Assembly (NCBI RefSeq): GCF_039973015.1
Contig: NZ_JBDWLT010000010.1
Coordinates: forward strand, 496,001 to 560,000
Length of the DNA: 64,000 nt
Reading direction: 5' to 3'
Origin: Parvibaculum sp039973015
GTDB lineage: Bacteria > Pseudomonadota > Alphaproteobacteria > Parvibaculales > Parvibaculaceae
The notes under the pieces are model-generated. The model was not told the origin of the DNA and ran no database searches. It saw only the letters and a list, made by a program, of their open reading frames with translations. A program made the position numbers and the translations under genes. This document shows, piece after piece, positions 8,051 to 17,323 of the stretch (position 1 is the first letter of the stretch; every line of letters starts with the position of its first letter).

Positions 8051-11000
8051 CTATTCCGCGCCTTCCATCGGTCGGGGCCGCATCGGGTCGCTGGCTTCCG
8101 GCGCCATCTCCTGTTCCAGGCGGCGCTTTGTATCGCCGGGCGAACCGGTTCGCCGGGCCAGCAACTGATAGGTGACGGGCACCACGAAAAGTGTGAAGGC
8201 GGTGGTGGCAATGACGCCGGAGAAGATGACGACGCCAATGGCGGCCCTTGTCTCCGCGCCGGCGCCGAAGGAGAGGATAAGCGGCACGGCTCCCGCCGCC
8301 GTCGTGATGGCTGTCATCAGGATCGGACGGAGACGAATACCGGCAGCTTCGATCAATGCGTCGTGAAACCCGCGGCCTTCGTCACGCAGCTGGTTAGCGA
8401 ACTCCACAATGAGAATGCCGTTCTTTGCCGCGAGACCGATCAGCATGATGAGACCGATCTGCGTGTAGAGATTGATCGTTCCGCCCGTGAGCCAGATGCC
8501 GAGAAGCCCGCCGGCGATGGCGAGCGGTACCGTTGTGATGATGATGATCGGGTGAATAAAGCTTTCGAACTGTGCAGCAAGCACGAGAAAGACCACGACG
8601 AGACCCAGAACGAATATGAAGGCAAGCGCGCTTCCGGACTTGACCAGATCCAGCGATTGGCCGCGATAGTCGATCGTAACACCGGCCGGCAGCTTCTCCC
8701 GGGCAAGTCCTTCGAGGTAGTCGAGCGCTTCACCAAGCGTATAGCCATCCGCAAGGGCCGCCTCGATGGTGATGGCACGTACGCGATTGTAGCGGTTGAG
8801 GCTGGATGGGCCCGCCATTTCGCTCACTGTTACGAGATTCGCGAGCGGAATGAGCTCGCCCGACCGCTCGGAGCGCACGAAAAGATTGCTCATGTCGCTC
8901 GGCGTGCGTTGGCCCGCGCGTTCGCCCTCGAGGATAACGTCGTACTCCTCGCCATCCTCGATGAAGGTCGTCACCCGGCGAGAGCCAAAAACCGTCTCGA
9001 GCGTCCGCCCGATATTGTTCACGGTTACGCCGAGGTCGCCAGCGTTGTTCCGGTCGATTTCGACGCGAAGCTGCGGCTTGGTTTCCTTGTAGTCATTGTC
9101 GATGCCGGTGAGTCCGGGGTTGTTTTCAGCAATGGCGGCGAGGAGAATATCACGCCATTCCCGGAGCTCTTCATAGGTTCCGCCGCCGAGGACGAATTGC
9201 ACCGGCTTCGATGTGCCGCCTCCGAAACCCCGTCGCATCACAGGCGAGGTGGTGACGCCAGGCAGATCGGCCGTGCGAGCCTTCACATCGTCCATGATTT
9301 CCCAGGCGGAGCGGCGCTCGCTCCAGTCGTTCAGCACGGCGACGACGATACCGGTATTGAACGTGGCGCCGCCGCCGAAAGAGCGTGGCGCACGGACGAG
9401 CAATCGGTTGATTTCGCCATTCTCGACCAGCGGCATCATCCGGTCTTCGATCTCGTCCATATAGGCCTCGATATAGGTGTAGGACGCCCCCTCTGGCGCG
9501 TTCACCATCACGAAAAAGGCGCCCCGGTCTTCCTGCGGCGCATATTCCGAAGGAAGTATCGTGAAAAGCCCATAGGCCAGAACGGCAAGGACGCCGAGTA
9601 GGCTGAACATGAGCGCCGGTCGATGGAGCGTCCTTTCGAGCGATGAGGCATACCAATTCTGTGCTTTCTCGAAAGCTTTATCCACTGCGATATTGAAACG
9701 CGTGTGATTGGAGGTCGGCTTCAGGATCTTCGAGGAGAGCATTGGCGAAAGGCTCAGCGCGACGAGACTCGAAAAGGCGACGGCCGCCGACATGGTTATC
9801 GCGAACTCCGAGAACAGCCGCCCAACCGACCCTTCGATGAAAGCCAGCGGCAGAAAGACCGAAATCACGACGATCGTGGTTGCGATGACGGCGAAGCCGA
9901 CCTGCCTCGCGCCGTTGAAAGCCGCGACGAGCGGCGTCTCGCCTGCTTCCATGCGGCGATAGATATTTTCAAGCACCACGATTGTGTCATCGACAACGAG
10001 CCCGATGGCAAGAACGAGCGCCAGCAGGGTCAGCAGATTGACGGAAAAGCCGAGCATATAGAGAACGAGGAAGGTCGCGATGACCGACACGGGCACGGTG
10101 ACCGCGGGCACAAGTGTTGCGCGTGCACTGCCGAGAAAGACAAAGATCGTCAGAACCACGAGGAAGATCGCGATGCCAAGCGTCTTGTAAACTTCGCTGA
10201 TCGCCGACTCGATGAATACACTGGTGTCGTAGCTCTGCTTCAGCGCCATTCCTTCAGGCAGTGAGGACGCCATGCGTGCCGCCTGGGCCTTGACGCCGTC
10301 CGTCACGGTGATCGTATTTGCCGTCGACTGCTTGATGATGCCGACGCCGATCATCTTCACTTTGTTTCCGCGAAAGAAAGTTCTGTCCTCGGCGGCCATG
10401 CGTTCGACACGCGCGACATCGCCAAGCCTCACCAGATAGCCGTCTTCACCTTGAGAGAGGACAAGTTCGCGAAAATCCTTTGGCGTCTTGAAGCTGCGTT
10501 CGACGCGAGTCGTAAATTGTCGTTGTGCGGATTCAATATTGCCTGCGGGAAGCTCGACATTCTCCGCGATCAGCGCCTGCTCGACATCACCAACCGTCAA
10601 TCCGCGTGCCGCCAGTGCATTCCGGTCCAGCCATATCCGCATGGCATAGCTGCGTTCACCGCTAAGTCTTACCCGGGCCACCCCGTCAAGCGTCGAGAAA
10701 CGGTCGACAAGATGGCGTTCCGCATAATCCGTCATCTCCAGAACGCTCATGCGGTCGCTCACGAGGTTGAGCCACATGATGACGTCGTCGCTTGAGTCTT
10801 CCTTGCGGATGTCGGGCGGATCGGCCTCTGCGGGGAGGTCGTCCACGATTCCCGATACGCGGTCGCGTATGTCGTTCGCGGCGGCATCGACGTCTCGTCC
10901 CGGGTTGAACTCGATGGTTATGCGCGAGCGGCCATCTTGGCTGGAGGACTCGATGTAGGAGATACCCTCGATTCCTGCGATGCGTTCTTCGACGGGTTCT

Positions 11001-11191
11001 GTAATGCGTGTCTCGATGACGGCCGCAGCAGCACCGCGATAGTCGGTGGTGATCGAGACGATGGGCGGATCGATATCTGGATATTCGCGAAGGGGCAGGC
11101 GGTCAAAGGCGACAAGACCGAACGCGACGAGCAACAGGCTGATGACGGCGGCAAAAACCGGCCTTGTAACGGAGATGTCCGAAAGCTTCAT
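8051..11191 (-). CDS. RND efflux transporter, inner-membrane subunit
   Basis: A complete 1046-aa AcrB/MdtB-like proton-driven exporter. It starts with the canonical MKLSDISVTRPVFAAVIS. The proton-relay pair is present as GLVVDDTIVVLEN (about residue 405) and the second half carries LIMLIGLAAKNGILIVEFAN. Both large periplasmic loops are intact. The adaptor gene ends 10 bp upstream, so the pair is cotranscribed. No outer-membrane factor is encoded next to it. This is the second RND pump within 12 kb; unlike the first it has the standard VDD motif and no adjacent regulator. Confidence 0.95.
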   Translation of the reverse strand: MKLSDISVTRPVFAAVISLLLVAFGLVAFDRLPLREYPDIDPPIVSITTDYRGAAAAVIETRITEPVEERIAGIEGISYIESSSQDGRSRITIEFNPGRDVDAAANDIRDRVSGIVDDLPAEADPPDIRKEDSSDDVIMWLNLVSDRMSVLEMTDYAERHLVDRFSTLDGVARVRLSGERSYAMRIWLDRNALAARGLTVGDVEQALIAENVELPAGNIESAQRQFTTRVERSFKTPKDFRELVLSQGEDGYLVRLGDVARVERMAAEDRTFFRGNKVKMIGVGIIKQSTANTITVTDGVKAQAARMASSLPEGMALKQSYDTSVFIESAISEVYKTLGIAIFLVVLTIFVFLGSARATLVPAVTVPVSVIATFLVLYMLGFSVNLLTLLALVLAIGLVVDDTIVVLENIYRRMEAGETPLVAAFNGARQVGFAVIATTIVVISVFLPLAFIEGSVGRLFSEFAITMSAAVAFSSLVALSLSPMLSSKILKPTSNHTRFNIAVDKAFEKAQNWYASSLERTLHRPALMFSLLGVLAVLAYGLFTILPSEYAPQEDRGAFFVMVNAPEGASYTYIEAYMDEIEDRMMPLVENGEINRLLVRAPRSFGGGATFNTGIVVAVLNDWSERRSAWEIMDDVKARTADLPGVTTSPVMRRGFGGGTSKPVQFVLGGGTYEELREWRDILLAAIAENNPGLTGIDNDYKETKPQLRVEIDRNNAGDLGVTVNNIGRTLETVFGSRRVTTFIEDGEEYDVILEGERAGQRTPSDMSNLFVRSERSGELIPLANLVTVSEMAGPSSLNRYNRVRAITIEAALADGYTLGEALDYLEGLAREKLPAGVTIDYRGQSLDLVKSGSALAFIFVLGLVVVFLVLAAQFESFIHPIIIITTVPLAIAGGLLGIWLTGGTINLYTQIGLIMLIGLAAKNGILIVEFANQLRDEGRGFHDALIEAAGIRLRPILMTAITTAAGAVPLILSFGAGAETRAAIGVVIFSGVIATTAFTLFVVPVTYQLLARRTGSPGDTKRRLEQEMAPEASDPMRPRPMEGAE

Positions 11192-11201
11192 ACCCGCCTC
11201 G

Positions 11202-12269
11202 TTAGCGCACGGTTGTGGTTTCGTCGGTCAGCCCGCCCAGCGTTTTGATGGCCCCCTGCTCTTCCATGATGTGGACAGGCTGCCCGTCGCGAAGCTGCAT
11301 GGTGCCATGCGTGACGACGCGTTCGCCTTCGCTGAGGCCGTTCAATATCTCGACTTCCCCGAAGCGGCGCGCGCCCGTGTGAACTTCGCGGCGGAGGGCG
11401 ACGGGGCTTTCTCCTCCATCGATTACAAAGACGAAATTCTGTGTGCCGACCGGAATGAGGGCTTCTTCGGGGATGATCAGCGCCTGTCGCGGGTTTCGCA
11501 GAAGCTGGACTGTCATCAGAAGGCCCGGCTTCAATGCATGGTCGGGATTGTCGATCAGGGCGCGGGCGGTAAAGGAGCGTGTTACAGGGTCGACCTTGCT
11601 CGAGACGCTCCGGATTTCGCCCCTGAACTGGGTGTCGGGCAGCGCCGTGGTGGCCGCGACGATGTCGAGGCCGGGCCGGATCGTTGCGAGGTAGGCGGCG
11701 GGAACGGTGAAGTCGAGCTTGATGGGATCGAGGTCATCGAGCGTTGTGATGACGCTACCGGGCGTCACGAGGGTGCCGACACTGATATTGCGAAGGCCCA
11801 CAATGCCATCGAAGGGCGCCCGGATTTCGCGGTCGGAAAGGCGTGCTGCCGCGGCATCGCGGTTTGCTTCCGCTTCGCGCAGCGCGGCAAGGCGCTCTTC
11901 GAGCTGTGCGGTTGTCGTATATTGGCGGCTTTCAAGCTCGCGCGCCCGTTGATAGGCCGTCTTGCGTTCACTGAGAACCGCTTCCGCCGCAGCGAGCGCG
12001 GCGCGCTGTTCCGTGCGCTGGAGTGCGACGAGGAGATAGCCTTTCTCGACTTCCTGCCCGTCCTCGAAGTGGATCTCGACGATCTTGTCCGACACATTCG
12101 CGGTGACCGTTACGCTCTCATTGGCAAAGGTTGTGCCGAGCGCTTCCACCCTGTCGACAAAGCCATCGCTTTTCACCGAGGTGACGATGACATTCTGCGG
12201 TTCGTCCTCTGCTTGCGCGGGCAGGGCAAACAGCATGAAGGCAAGGGCGAGGGGTATCAGAGGGCGCAT
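11202..12269 (-). CDS. RND pump periplasmic adaptor (AcrA/MexA family)
   Basis: A 355-aa adaptor for the adjacent RND transporter. It has a cleavable signal peptide (MRPLIPLALAFMLFALPAQA, cut before EDEP), a short coiled coil rich in Glu/Arg/Ala (about residues 85-135), the lipoyl half-motif IRAPFDGIVGLRNISVGT, and beta-barrel domains. ATG 12269 is preferred over the longer ORF start at 12326 because a GGAG lies 7 nt upstream and the signal peptide begins there. It lacks a lipobox Cys, so it is probably soluble in the periplasm or held by the pump. Confidence 0.92.
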   Translation of the reverse strand: MRPLIPLALAFMLFALPAQAEDEPQNVIVTSVKSDGFVDRVEALGTTFANESVTVTANVSDKIVEIHFEDGQEVEKGYLLVALQRTEQRAALAAAEAVLSERKTAYQRARELESRQYTTTAQLEERLAALREAEANRDAAAARLSDREIRAPFDGIVGLRNISVGTLVTPGSVITTLDDLDPIKLDFTVPAAYLATIRPGLDIVAATTALPDTQFRGEIRSVSSKVDPVTRSFTARALIDNPDHALKPGLLMTVQLLRNPRQALIIPEEALIPVGTQNFVFVIDGGESPVALRREVHTGARRFGEVEILNGLSEGERVVTHGTMQLRDGQPVHIMEEQGAIKTLGGLTDETTTVR

Positions 12270-12404
12270 GGGCGCTCCGGCAAATACGCGATTCAAACAG
12301 GTCATAGTGGCACGGTGTGTCGACACGAGGATGACAATAGCCTCAACTTGTACGCTAGTCCGCCGCTTTCGGTTCTGAACCGTGCGAACGGACGCCGGAA
12401 AACT

Positions 12405-14117
12405 TCACTTTTCCGTGTAGGGCGGCACGATGGCGGGCCGCGCGCCGCTTCTTGAGATCGACAGGCTGAGCAGGATCGCCGGTATGAGGCCGAGCAGCAC
12501 GATCATCAGCGCGGCAGTGCTGGCTTCACCGAGCTTTTCGTCGGAGGCGAGGCGGTAGGTGCGTGTCGCCAGCGTCTCGAAGTTGAAGGGGCGGAGAAGA
12601 AGCGTTGCCGGCAACTCTTTCATTACGTCGATAAAGACGATGAGGGCCGCGCTTGCGAGGGCGCCACGCAGCAGGGGCACGTGGACGGCGGAAAGAACAC
12701 GGTGCGGGGTGGCCCCGAGGCTTCGTGCGGCGGCATCGAGTGTCGGATGGATTTTTTCGAGCCCGCTATGCGTGGCGTTGTAGGCCGCAGTCAAAAAGCG
12801 CGCCACATAGGCAAAGACTAGCCCCGCGACCGATCCGGTGAGGATAAGTCCGGGTGAAAACCCGAGCCCTTCAACGGCATCCGCGAAGGCATGATCGATC
12901 CCTGTCGAGAGCGTAAGAATGCCGATGGCGATCATCGCGCCGGGTAGCGCATAGCCGAGCGTCGCAAGACGGATCGACACGCGGTTGAAACGCGTCGGAT
13001 GCAATCTCTCGCCATAGGCAAGCAGAAGAGCCAATGCGGTCGCAAGGGCGGCGGCCAGGGCGGCCACGAGCAGACTGTTCCGGGCGAAGTCGAGGAAGTT
13101 GCGGCCGAGCATCGGGTCGCCTTCGATGATGGCGTAGCGCAGCAGAACCGCCACGGGGACGACGAAGCCGAGAATGACCGGCAACGCGCAGGCAATGGTG
13201 ATGGCTGGGCCCGCCAGCGGTCCGAGTTTGCGGGGCGCGGGCGCCATGTCGCGCGATAGCGGATTGGCCACGCGGCCCCGCCGTCCCGCAACCTCGATGA
13301 AGACAAGCGCAATGGCAAAAATGAACAGCCAGGCAGCGATCTGGGCGGCGGAGAGTGCATCGCCGAGATTGAACCATGTGCGAAAGATACCGGCGGTGAG
13401 CGTGGGGACGGCGAAGTAGTCGACGACACCGAAGTCCGAGATCGTTTCCATCAGCACAAGCGCGAGGCCGCCTGCAATTGCCGGGCGCGCGCAAGGCAGT
13501 GCGATGCGCAGAAAGGCGCGCCACGGCTTTGCGCCGAGAATGCGTGCCGCATCGAAAAGGGCGGCGGACTGCCGCTCGAAGGCGGTTCGCGCAAGAAGGT
13601 AGACATATGGGTAGAGAACGAGACTCAGCATCACGGCCGCACCTGGCAGGGAGCGTACCGGGGGAAAGTAGTAATCCCCGACATGCCAGCCGGTGATACC
13701 TCTGAGTGCGCTTTGCACAGGCCCGGCGAAGGAAAGAAGGTCCGTATAGACATAGGCGACGATATAGGCGGGTGTCGCAAGTGGCAGGACGAGCGCCCAG
13801 TTGAAGAAGCGGCGGCCGGGAAACCGCGTGGAAACGGTGAGCCATGCCGTGCCGACACCGATGAAGGCGGTCATCGCGGCGACGAGCGCCATGAGCTGCA
13901 ACGTATTGAAGATATAGCCCGGAAGAACGGTCGAACGCAGATGGGCCCAGTTCTCGCTCGCCGGCGCCGTGAGGCTCCAGAGCACCGTGAGAGAGGGGGC
14001 GAGCACGATCAGCGCAATGACGAGCGCGGTGAGCGTCCAGCCCGAACCAAGCCGCAATTTCACCCTTTCCCCGAAACGCGCGCCCCCGGGGTGGCGATCT
14101 TTTTCCGTGACTGACAT
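12405..14117 (-). CDS. fbpB: Ferric iron ABC transporter permease (two-domain, FbpB/SfuB type)
   Basis: A 570-aa inner-membrane protein with two fused permease halves of about six helices each, as in FbpB/SfuB/AfuB. Each half has an EAA-like loop (AARILGAKPWRAFLRIALP around residue 190; AARSLGATPHRVLSAVHVP in the C half). It moves Fe3+ delivered by the periplasmic FbpA, powered by FbpC. It is divergent from fbpCA, with 99 bp between the start codons containing a Fur-like site, so all three are probably induced by iron limitation. Substrate is inferred from the FbpA neighbour. Confidence 0.92.
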   Translation of the reverse strand: MSVTEKDRHPGGARFGERVKLRLGSGWTLTALVIALIVLAPSLTVLWSLTAPASENWAHLRSTVLPGYIFNTLQLMALVAAMTAFIGVGTAWLTVSTRFPGRRFFNWALVLPLATPAYIVAYVYTDLLSFAGPVQSALRGITGWHVGDYYFPPVRSLPGAAVMLSLVLYPYVYLLARTAFERQSAALFDAARILGAKPWRAFLRIALPCARPAIAGGLALVLMETISDFGVVDYFAVPTLTAGIFRTWFNLGDALSAAQIAAWLFIFAIALVFIEVAGRRGRVANPLSRDMAPAPRKLGPLAGPAITIACALPVILGFVVPVAVLLRYAIIEGDPMLGRNFLDFARNSLLVAALAAALATALALLLAYGERLHPTRFNRVSIRLATLGYALPGAMIAIGILTLSTGIDHAFADAVEGLGFSPGLILTGSVAGLVFAYVARFLTAAYNATHSGLEKIHPTLDAAARSLGATPHRVLSAVHVPLLRGALASAALIVFIDVMKELPATLLLRPFNFETLATRTYRLASDEKLGEASTAALMIVLLGLIPAILLSLSISRSGARPAIVPPYTEK

Positions 14118-14160
14118 GGGCTTGTTGTGACAAATACCGCGACGGGCGGCAAAGTAATTT

Positions 14161-14175
14161 TGCTACGCATTCGCA
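14161..14175. promoter_or_regulatory. Putative Fur-like box between fbpB and fbpC
   Basis: A 7-1-7 element, TGCTACG-C-ATTCGCA. Its right half matches the TGCGAAT half-site of Fur-type boxes in alphaproteobacteria. It overlaps a GCAAA-GTAAT-TTTGC inverted repeat (14149-14163) and lies 42 bp upstream of fbpC. The symmetry is imperfect, so the call is tentative. Confidence 0.3.
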
Positions 14176-14216
14176 CGATATGCGGCAGAAAAGCCCGGTC
14201 TCGAGAGGTGTTTTTG

Positions 14217-15257
14217 ATGTCTTTGGCCTTCCGCAATGTCGGCCACAGCTATGGCGGCCATCGGGTGCTGTCCGGCGTGTCGCTGGAAGCACGCCCGGGC
14301 GAGATCCTTTGCCTGCTGGGGCCGTCGGGAAGCGGCAAAACGACCTTGCTCAGGCTTGCTGCGGGGCTGGAGGCGCTGCAGGAGGGAAGCATCGACCTTG
14401 GCGGTGCGCGGCTTGCCGCACCGGGCCGGGACGTGCCGCCCGAGAAGCGTTCCTTTGGCATGGTGTTTCAGGACCATGCGTTGTTCCCGCATCTGAGCGT
14501 CGCGGAAAACATAGCCTTCGGCCTCGCCGGAAAGCCGAAAGGCGAAATTCAGGACATTGTCGCGAGCCGCTTGAAGTCTGTCGGGCTTGCAGGCTTCGAG
14601 AGCCGTTATCCCCATACGCTGTCGGGCGGACAGCAGCAGCGGGTCGCCTTGGCGCGCGCGCTTGCGCCCTCGCCCGCGGCCATGCTGCTCGACGAGCCCT
14701 TTGCGAGCGTCGATGTGACGCGCCGCCGCGAGCTGAGAGAAGAAGCCCGCCGCGCGCTCAAAGACGCCGGTGTCGTGACGCTGGTGGTGACGCACGATCC
14801 TGACGAGGCGATGGAAATCGCCGACCGGATCGCCGTGATGGAAGGCGGGCAGATCGCCCAGTGCGCAACGCCCGACGAGCTCTATGCGAACCCCGCAAGT
14901 GCTTTGGTGGCCTCGCTTTTCGGCGAGGCGCAGCGGTTTCCGGCCGTAATCGATGACGGGGCAGCGGTGACGGCCTATGGCTCCTTGCCGGCTGAAAACT
15001 TCAGCCAGGGCATGGCGGCCGAGGTGATCGTGCGGCCCGAAGCCGTGAGCCTGGAACTTGCCAATGGCGCAAACGACGCCTTCCGCATCGGCGATATCCG
15101 GTTTCTCGGGCGGGACTGGCTGATCCTCCTGTCGAGCGAGGGCTTCCCGAACCTCGAACCGCTTCGCGCCCGCGTCGATGAGCTTGATGGCTTTGCCATT
15201 GGCGAGGCCGTTTCCGTGCGTTTCGATCCCTGCGGAACCTTCGTTTTCGCGGCCTGA
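14217..15257 (+). CDS. fbpC: Ferric iron ABC transporter ATP-binding protein
   Basis: A 346-aa ABC ATPase. Walker A GPSGSGKTT lies at residues 35-43, followed by the signature LSGGQQQR, Walker B AAMLLDEPFASVD and the switch His in VVTHDPDEAMEIADR. A C-terminal TOBE-like regulatory domain follows (from about residue 240), as in FbpC/AfuC. I chose ATG 14217 because MSLAFRNVGHSYGG is the family N-terminus and GAGAGG sits upstream; the ORF is open 30 codons further back. It energises iron uptake through FbpB. Confidence 0.93.
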   Translation: MSLAFRNVGHSYGGHRVLSGVSLEARPGEILCLLGPSGSGKTTLLRLAAGLEALQEGSIDLGGARLAAPGRDVPPEKRSFGMVFQDHALFPHLSVAENIAFGLAGKPKGEIQDIVASRLKSVGLAGFESRYPHTLSGGQQQRVALARALAPSPAAMLLDEPFASVDVTRRRELREEARRALKDAGVVTLVVTHDPDEAMEIADRIAVMEGGQIAQCATPDELYANPASALVASLFGEAQRFPAVIDDGAAVTAYGSLPAENFSQGMAAEVIVRPEAVSLELANGANDAFRIGDIRFLGRDWLILLSSEGFPNLEPLRARVDELDGFAIGEAVSVRFDPCGTFVFAA

Positions 15258-15358
15258 CGCGACCTTTCGTCCTCTCGGCCTGCTTGCGCGGGGGCTGGTC
15301 CTCGGGGTAGGCTCCCGCCTGCAATTGCAAGTCGTTATCAAAAAATTACGGACAGTCC

Positions 15359-16384
15359 ATGTTTCGTCTGCTCACAGCCGTTCTCATCCTTGCCTCTGGT
15401 CTTGCTGCCGCCGCCGGTGCGAAAGCCGAGACGCAGGAGGTCAATATCTACTCCGCCCGTCACTACGACACGGACCTCGAACTCTACGACCGCTTCACCG
15501 AGGAAACGGGCATAAGCGTAAATCTGATCGAGGGCGGCAGCGACGAGCTGATCGCGCGGATCGAGCGCGAAGGAAAGCAGAGCCCTGCGGATATTCTGGT
15601 GACGGTCGATGCGGGCCGGCTGTGGCGCGCGGAGGAGAAGGGGCTCTTCTCGCCGGTGCGCTCCGAGGTGCTGGAATCGCGGATTCCTGCGCATTTGCGC
15701 CACCCGGACGGGCTCTGGTTCGGCCTCTCGAAGCGCGCGCGGATCATCATCTACAACAAGGAGATGGGACGCCCGGAGAAGCTCGAGACCTATGACGACC
15801 TTGCCGACCCCGTGCATAAGGGCGAGATCTGCATGCGCTCCTCGTCGAACATCTACAACATTTCGCTGCTGGCCTCGCTGATCGAGCATGAAGGCCAGGA
15901 AACCGCAGAAAACTGGGCAAAAGGCGTGATGGCGAACCTCGCGCAGCAACCCCAGGGCAACGACACGTCGAACATCAAGGCGGTTGCGGCGGGCGAATGC
16001 CGGATTTCCGTGGTGAACACCTATTATATCGGCCGCATGCTCGGCTCGGACGATGCCGCCGATGTGGCGGTCGCGGAGAAGGTGGGCCTCATCTTTCCGA
16101 ACCAGGATGACCGCGGCACGCATGTAAACATCTCCGGCGCGGGCGTGATGAAATACGCACCCAATCGCGAAAACGCCATTAAATTCATAGAGTTCCTGAC
16201 CGGGGACTGGGCGCAGAACGCCTTCACCCAGCTGAACCACGAATATACGGCGGTGCCGGGCGTGATGAAGACATCCCCGGTGAAGGGCACAGGCCCCTTC
16301 AAGGAAGACGCAATCAATGCGAGCGCGCTGGGTGAAAACCAGGCCGAAGCGGTGCGCATATTCGACCGCGCAGGCTGGCAGTAA
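15359..16384 (+). CDS. fbpA: Periplasmic ferric iron-binding protein
   Basis: A 341-aa protein with a signal peptide cut after residue 23 (AKA|ETQE). The mature protein starts with VNIYSARHYDTD, typical of FbpA/AfuA. The tandem Tyr pair that ligates Fe3+ is present in NTYYIGRML (Y222/Y223). It delivers iron to FbpBC. It follows fbpC after a 101-bp gap and ends about 70 bp before a rho-independent terminator. Confidence 0.94.
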   Translation: MFRLLTAVLILASGLAAAAGAKAETQEVNIYSARHYDTDLELYDRFTEETGISVNLIEGGSDELIARIEREGKQSPADILVTVDAGRLWRAEEKGLFSPVRSEVLESRIPAHLRHPDGLWFGLSKRARIIIYNKEMGRPEKLETYDDLADPVHKGEICMRSSSNIYNISLLASLIEHEGQETAENWAKGVMANLAQQPQGNDTSNIKAVAAGECRISVVNTYYIGRMLGSDDAADVAVAEKVGLIFPNQDDRGTHVNISGAGVMKYAPNRENAIKFIEFLTGDWAQNAFTQLNHEYTAVPGVMKTSPVKGTGPFKEDAINASALGENQAEAVRIFDRAGWQ

Positions 16385-16455
16385 CGGGGATAAACAGGCC
16401 CCGAAACGGGCGGACTGTCACACGAACGTCATCGAAACGTCACAATGTAAAAATG

Positions 16456-16490
16456 AGCCGGGTACGGATGATTTCCTGCCCGGCTTTTTT
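16456..16490 (+). terminator. Rho-independent terminator after fbpA
   Basis: The stem GCCGGG (16457-16462) pairs with CCCGGC (16479-16484) and is followed by six T. Confidence 0.75.
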
Positions 16491-16543
16491 ATGCCCGCTT
16501 CGGGGATTTCCCGTCCCCCGGAAGCGATGCGAGGAGGGGATAA

Positions 16544-17323
16544 CTAGACCAGCACCGCGCGCGACCCGTTTTCGCGGGTGAGGATTTCCACCTCGACCTC
16601 GAAACAGGCGCCGAGCCCCTCGCTCGTCATGACCTCGCCGACCGGACCGGCGGCAAGGAGACGGCCGCCGCGCAACAGAACCACATCGTCCGCATAGGCG
16701 ATGGCGAGATTGAGATCGTGGATCGCGGCGAGGACGCCGACACCTTCTTCGGCGAGGCGGCGCGCAATGTCGAGCACCATGCGCTGATGACGAAGGTCCA
16801 GAGCCGAAGTGGGCTCGTCGAGAAGGAGGTAGCGCGGCGGGCCGGATTTCCCCGCCGGGCGCCAGACCTGCGCAATGGCGCGCGCAAACTGCACGCGCTG
16901 CTTTTCGCCGCCCGACAGCGTTTGCCAGGAGCGGTGACGGAAGGTGTCGATCCCCGCAAGGCGGCAGGCGGCGTCGATAGCATCACCATCTTCATGCTGT
17001 TCGGGGGTCCCCGAAAAGGGAAGGCGGCCAAGCTCGACGACCTCTTCGCAGGTGAAGGCGAAGTCGAGCCCGGAATCCTGAAGCAGTACGGCGCGGCGCC
17101 GCGCGAGGGCCTGCCCCCCATGCGCGGCAAGCGGCGCGCCTTCGAGCATGACATCGCCCCCGTCGGGACGGCGCTCCCCCGCAAGCACCGAGATGAGCGT
17201 CGACTTGCCCGCGCCATTGGGACCGATCAGCGCGGTGACGCGGCCCGGCGCGACGGTGGCATCGACGCTGTCGAGAAGATGCTTGCGGCCGACAAGGACC
17301 GATATGTTGCGCGCCTCGATCAC
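16544..17323 (-). CDS. hmuV: Heme ABC transporter ATP-binding protein
   Basis: A 259-aa ATPase of the siderophore/heme/B12 class. Walker A GPNGAGKST at residues 34-42, then LSGGEKQR, Walker B RYLLLDEPTSALD and the switch His in AAIHDLNLA. The GTG start at 17323 overlaps the hmuU stop (GTGA). A much longer open frame continues to 18694, but that part is the shadow of hmuU. It drives heme import through HmuU and is the last gene of the heme operon. Confidence 0.93.
   Translation of the reverse strand: MIEARNISVLVGRKHLLDSVDATVAPGRVTALIGPNGAGKSTLISVLAGERRPDGGDVMLEGAPLAAHGGQALARRRAVLLQDSGLDFAFTCEEVVELGRLPFSGTPEQHEDGDAIDAACRLAGIDTFRHRSWQTLSGGEKQRVQFARAIAQVWRPAGKSGPPRYLLLDEPTSALDLRHQRMVLDIARRLAEEGVGVLAAIHDLNLAIAYADDVVLLRGGRLLAAGPVGEVMTSEGLGACFEVEVEILTRENGSRAVLV

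Noticed and set aside
16544..16560. Possible terminator after hmuV
   Set aside because: No stem with a T-run on the minus strand could be found; the fbpA terminator in the gap points the other way.
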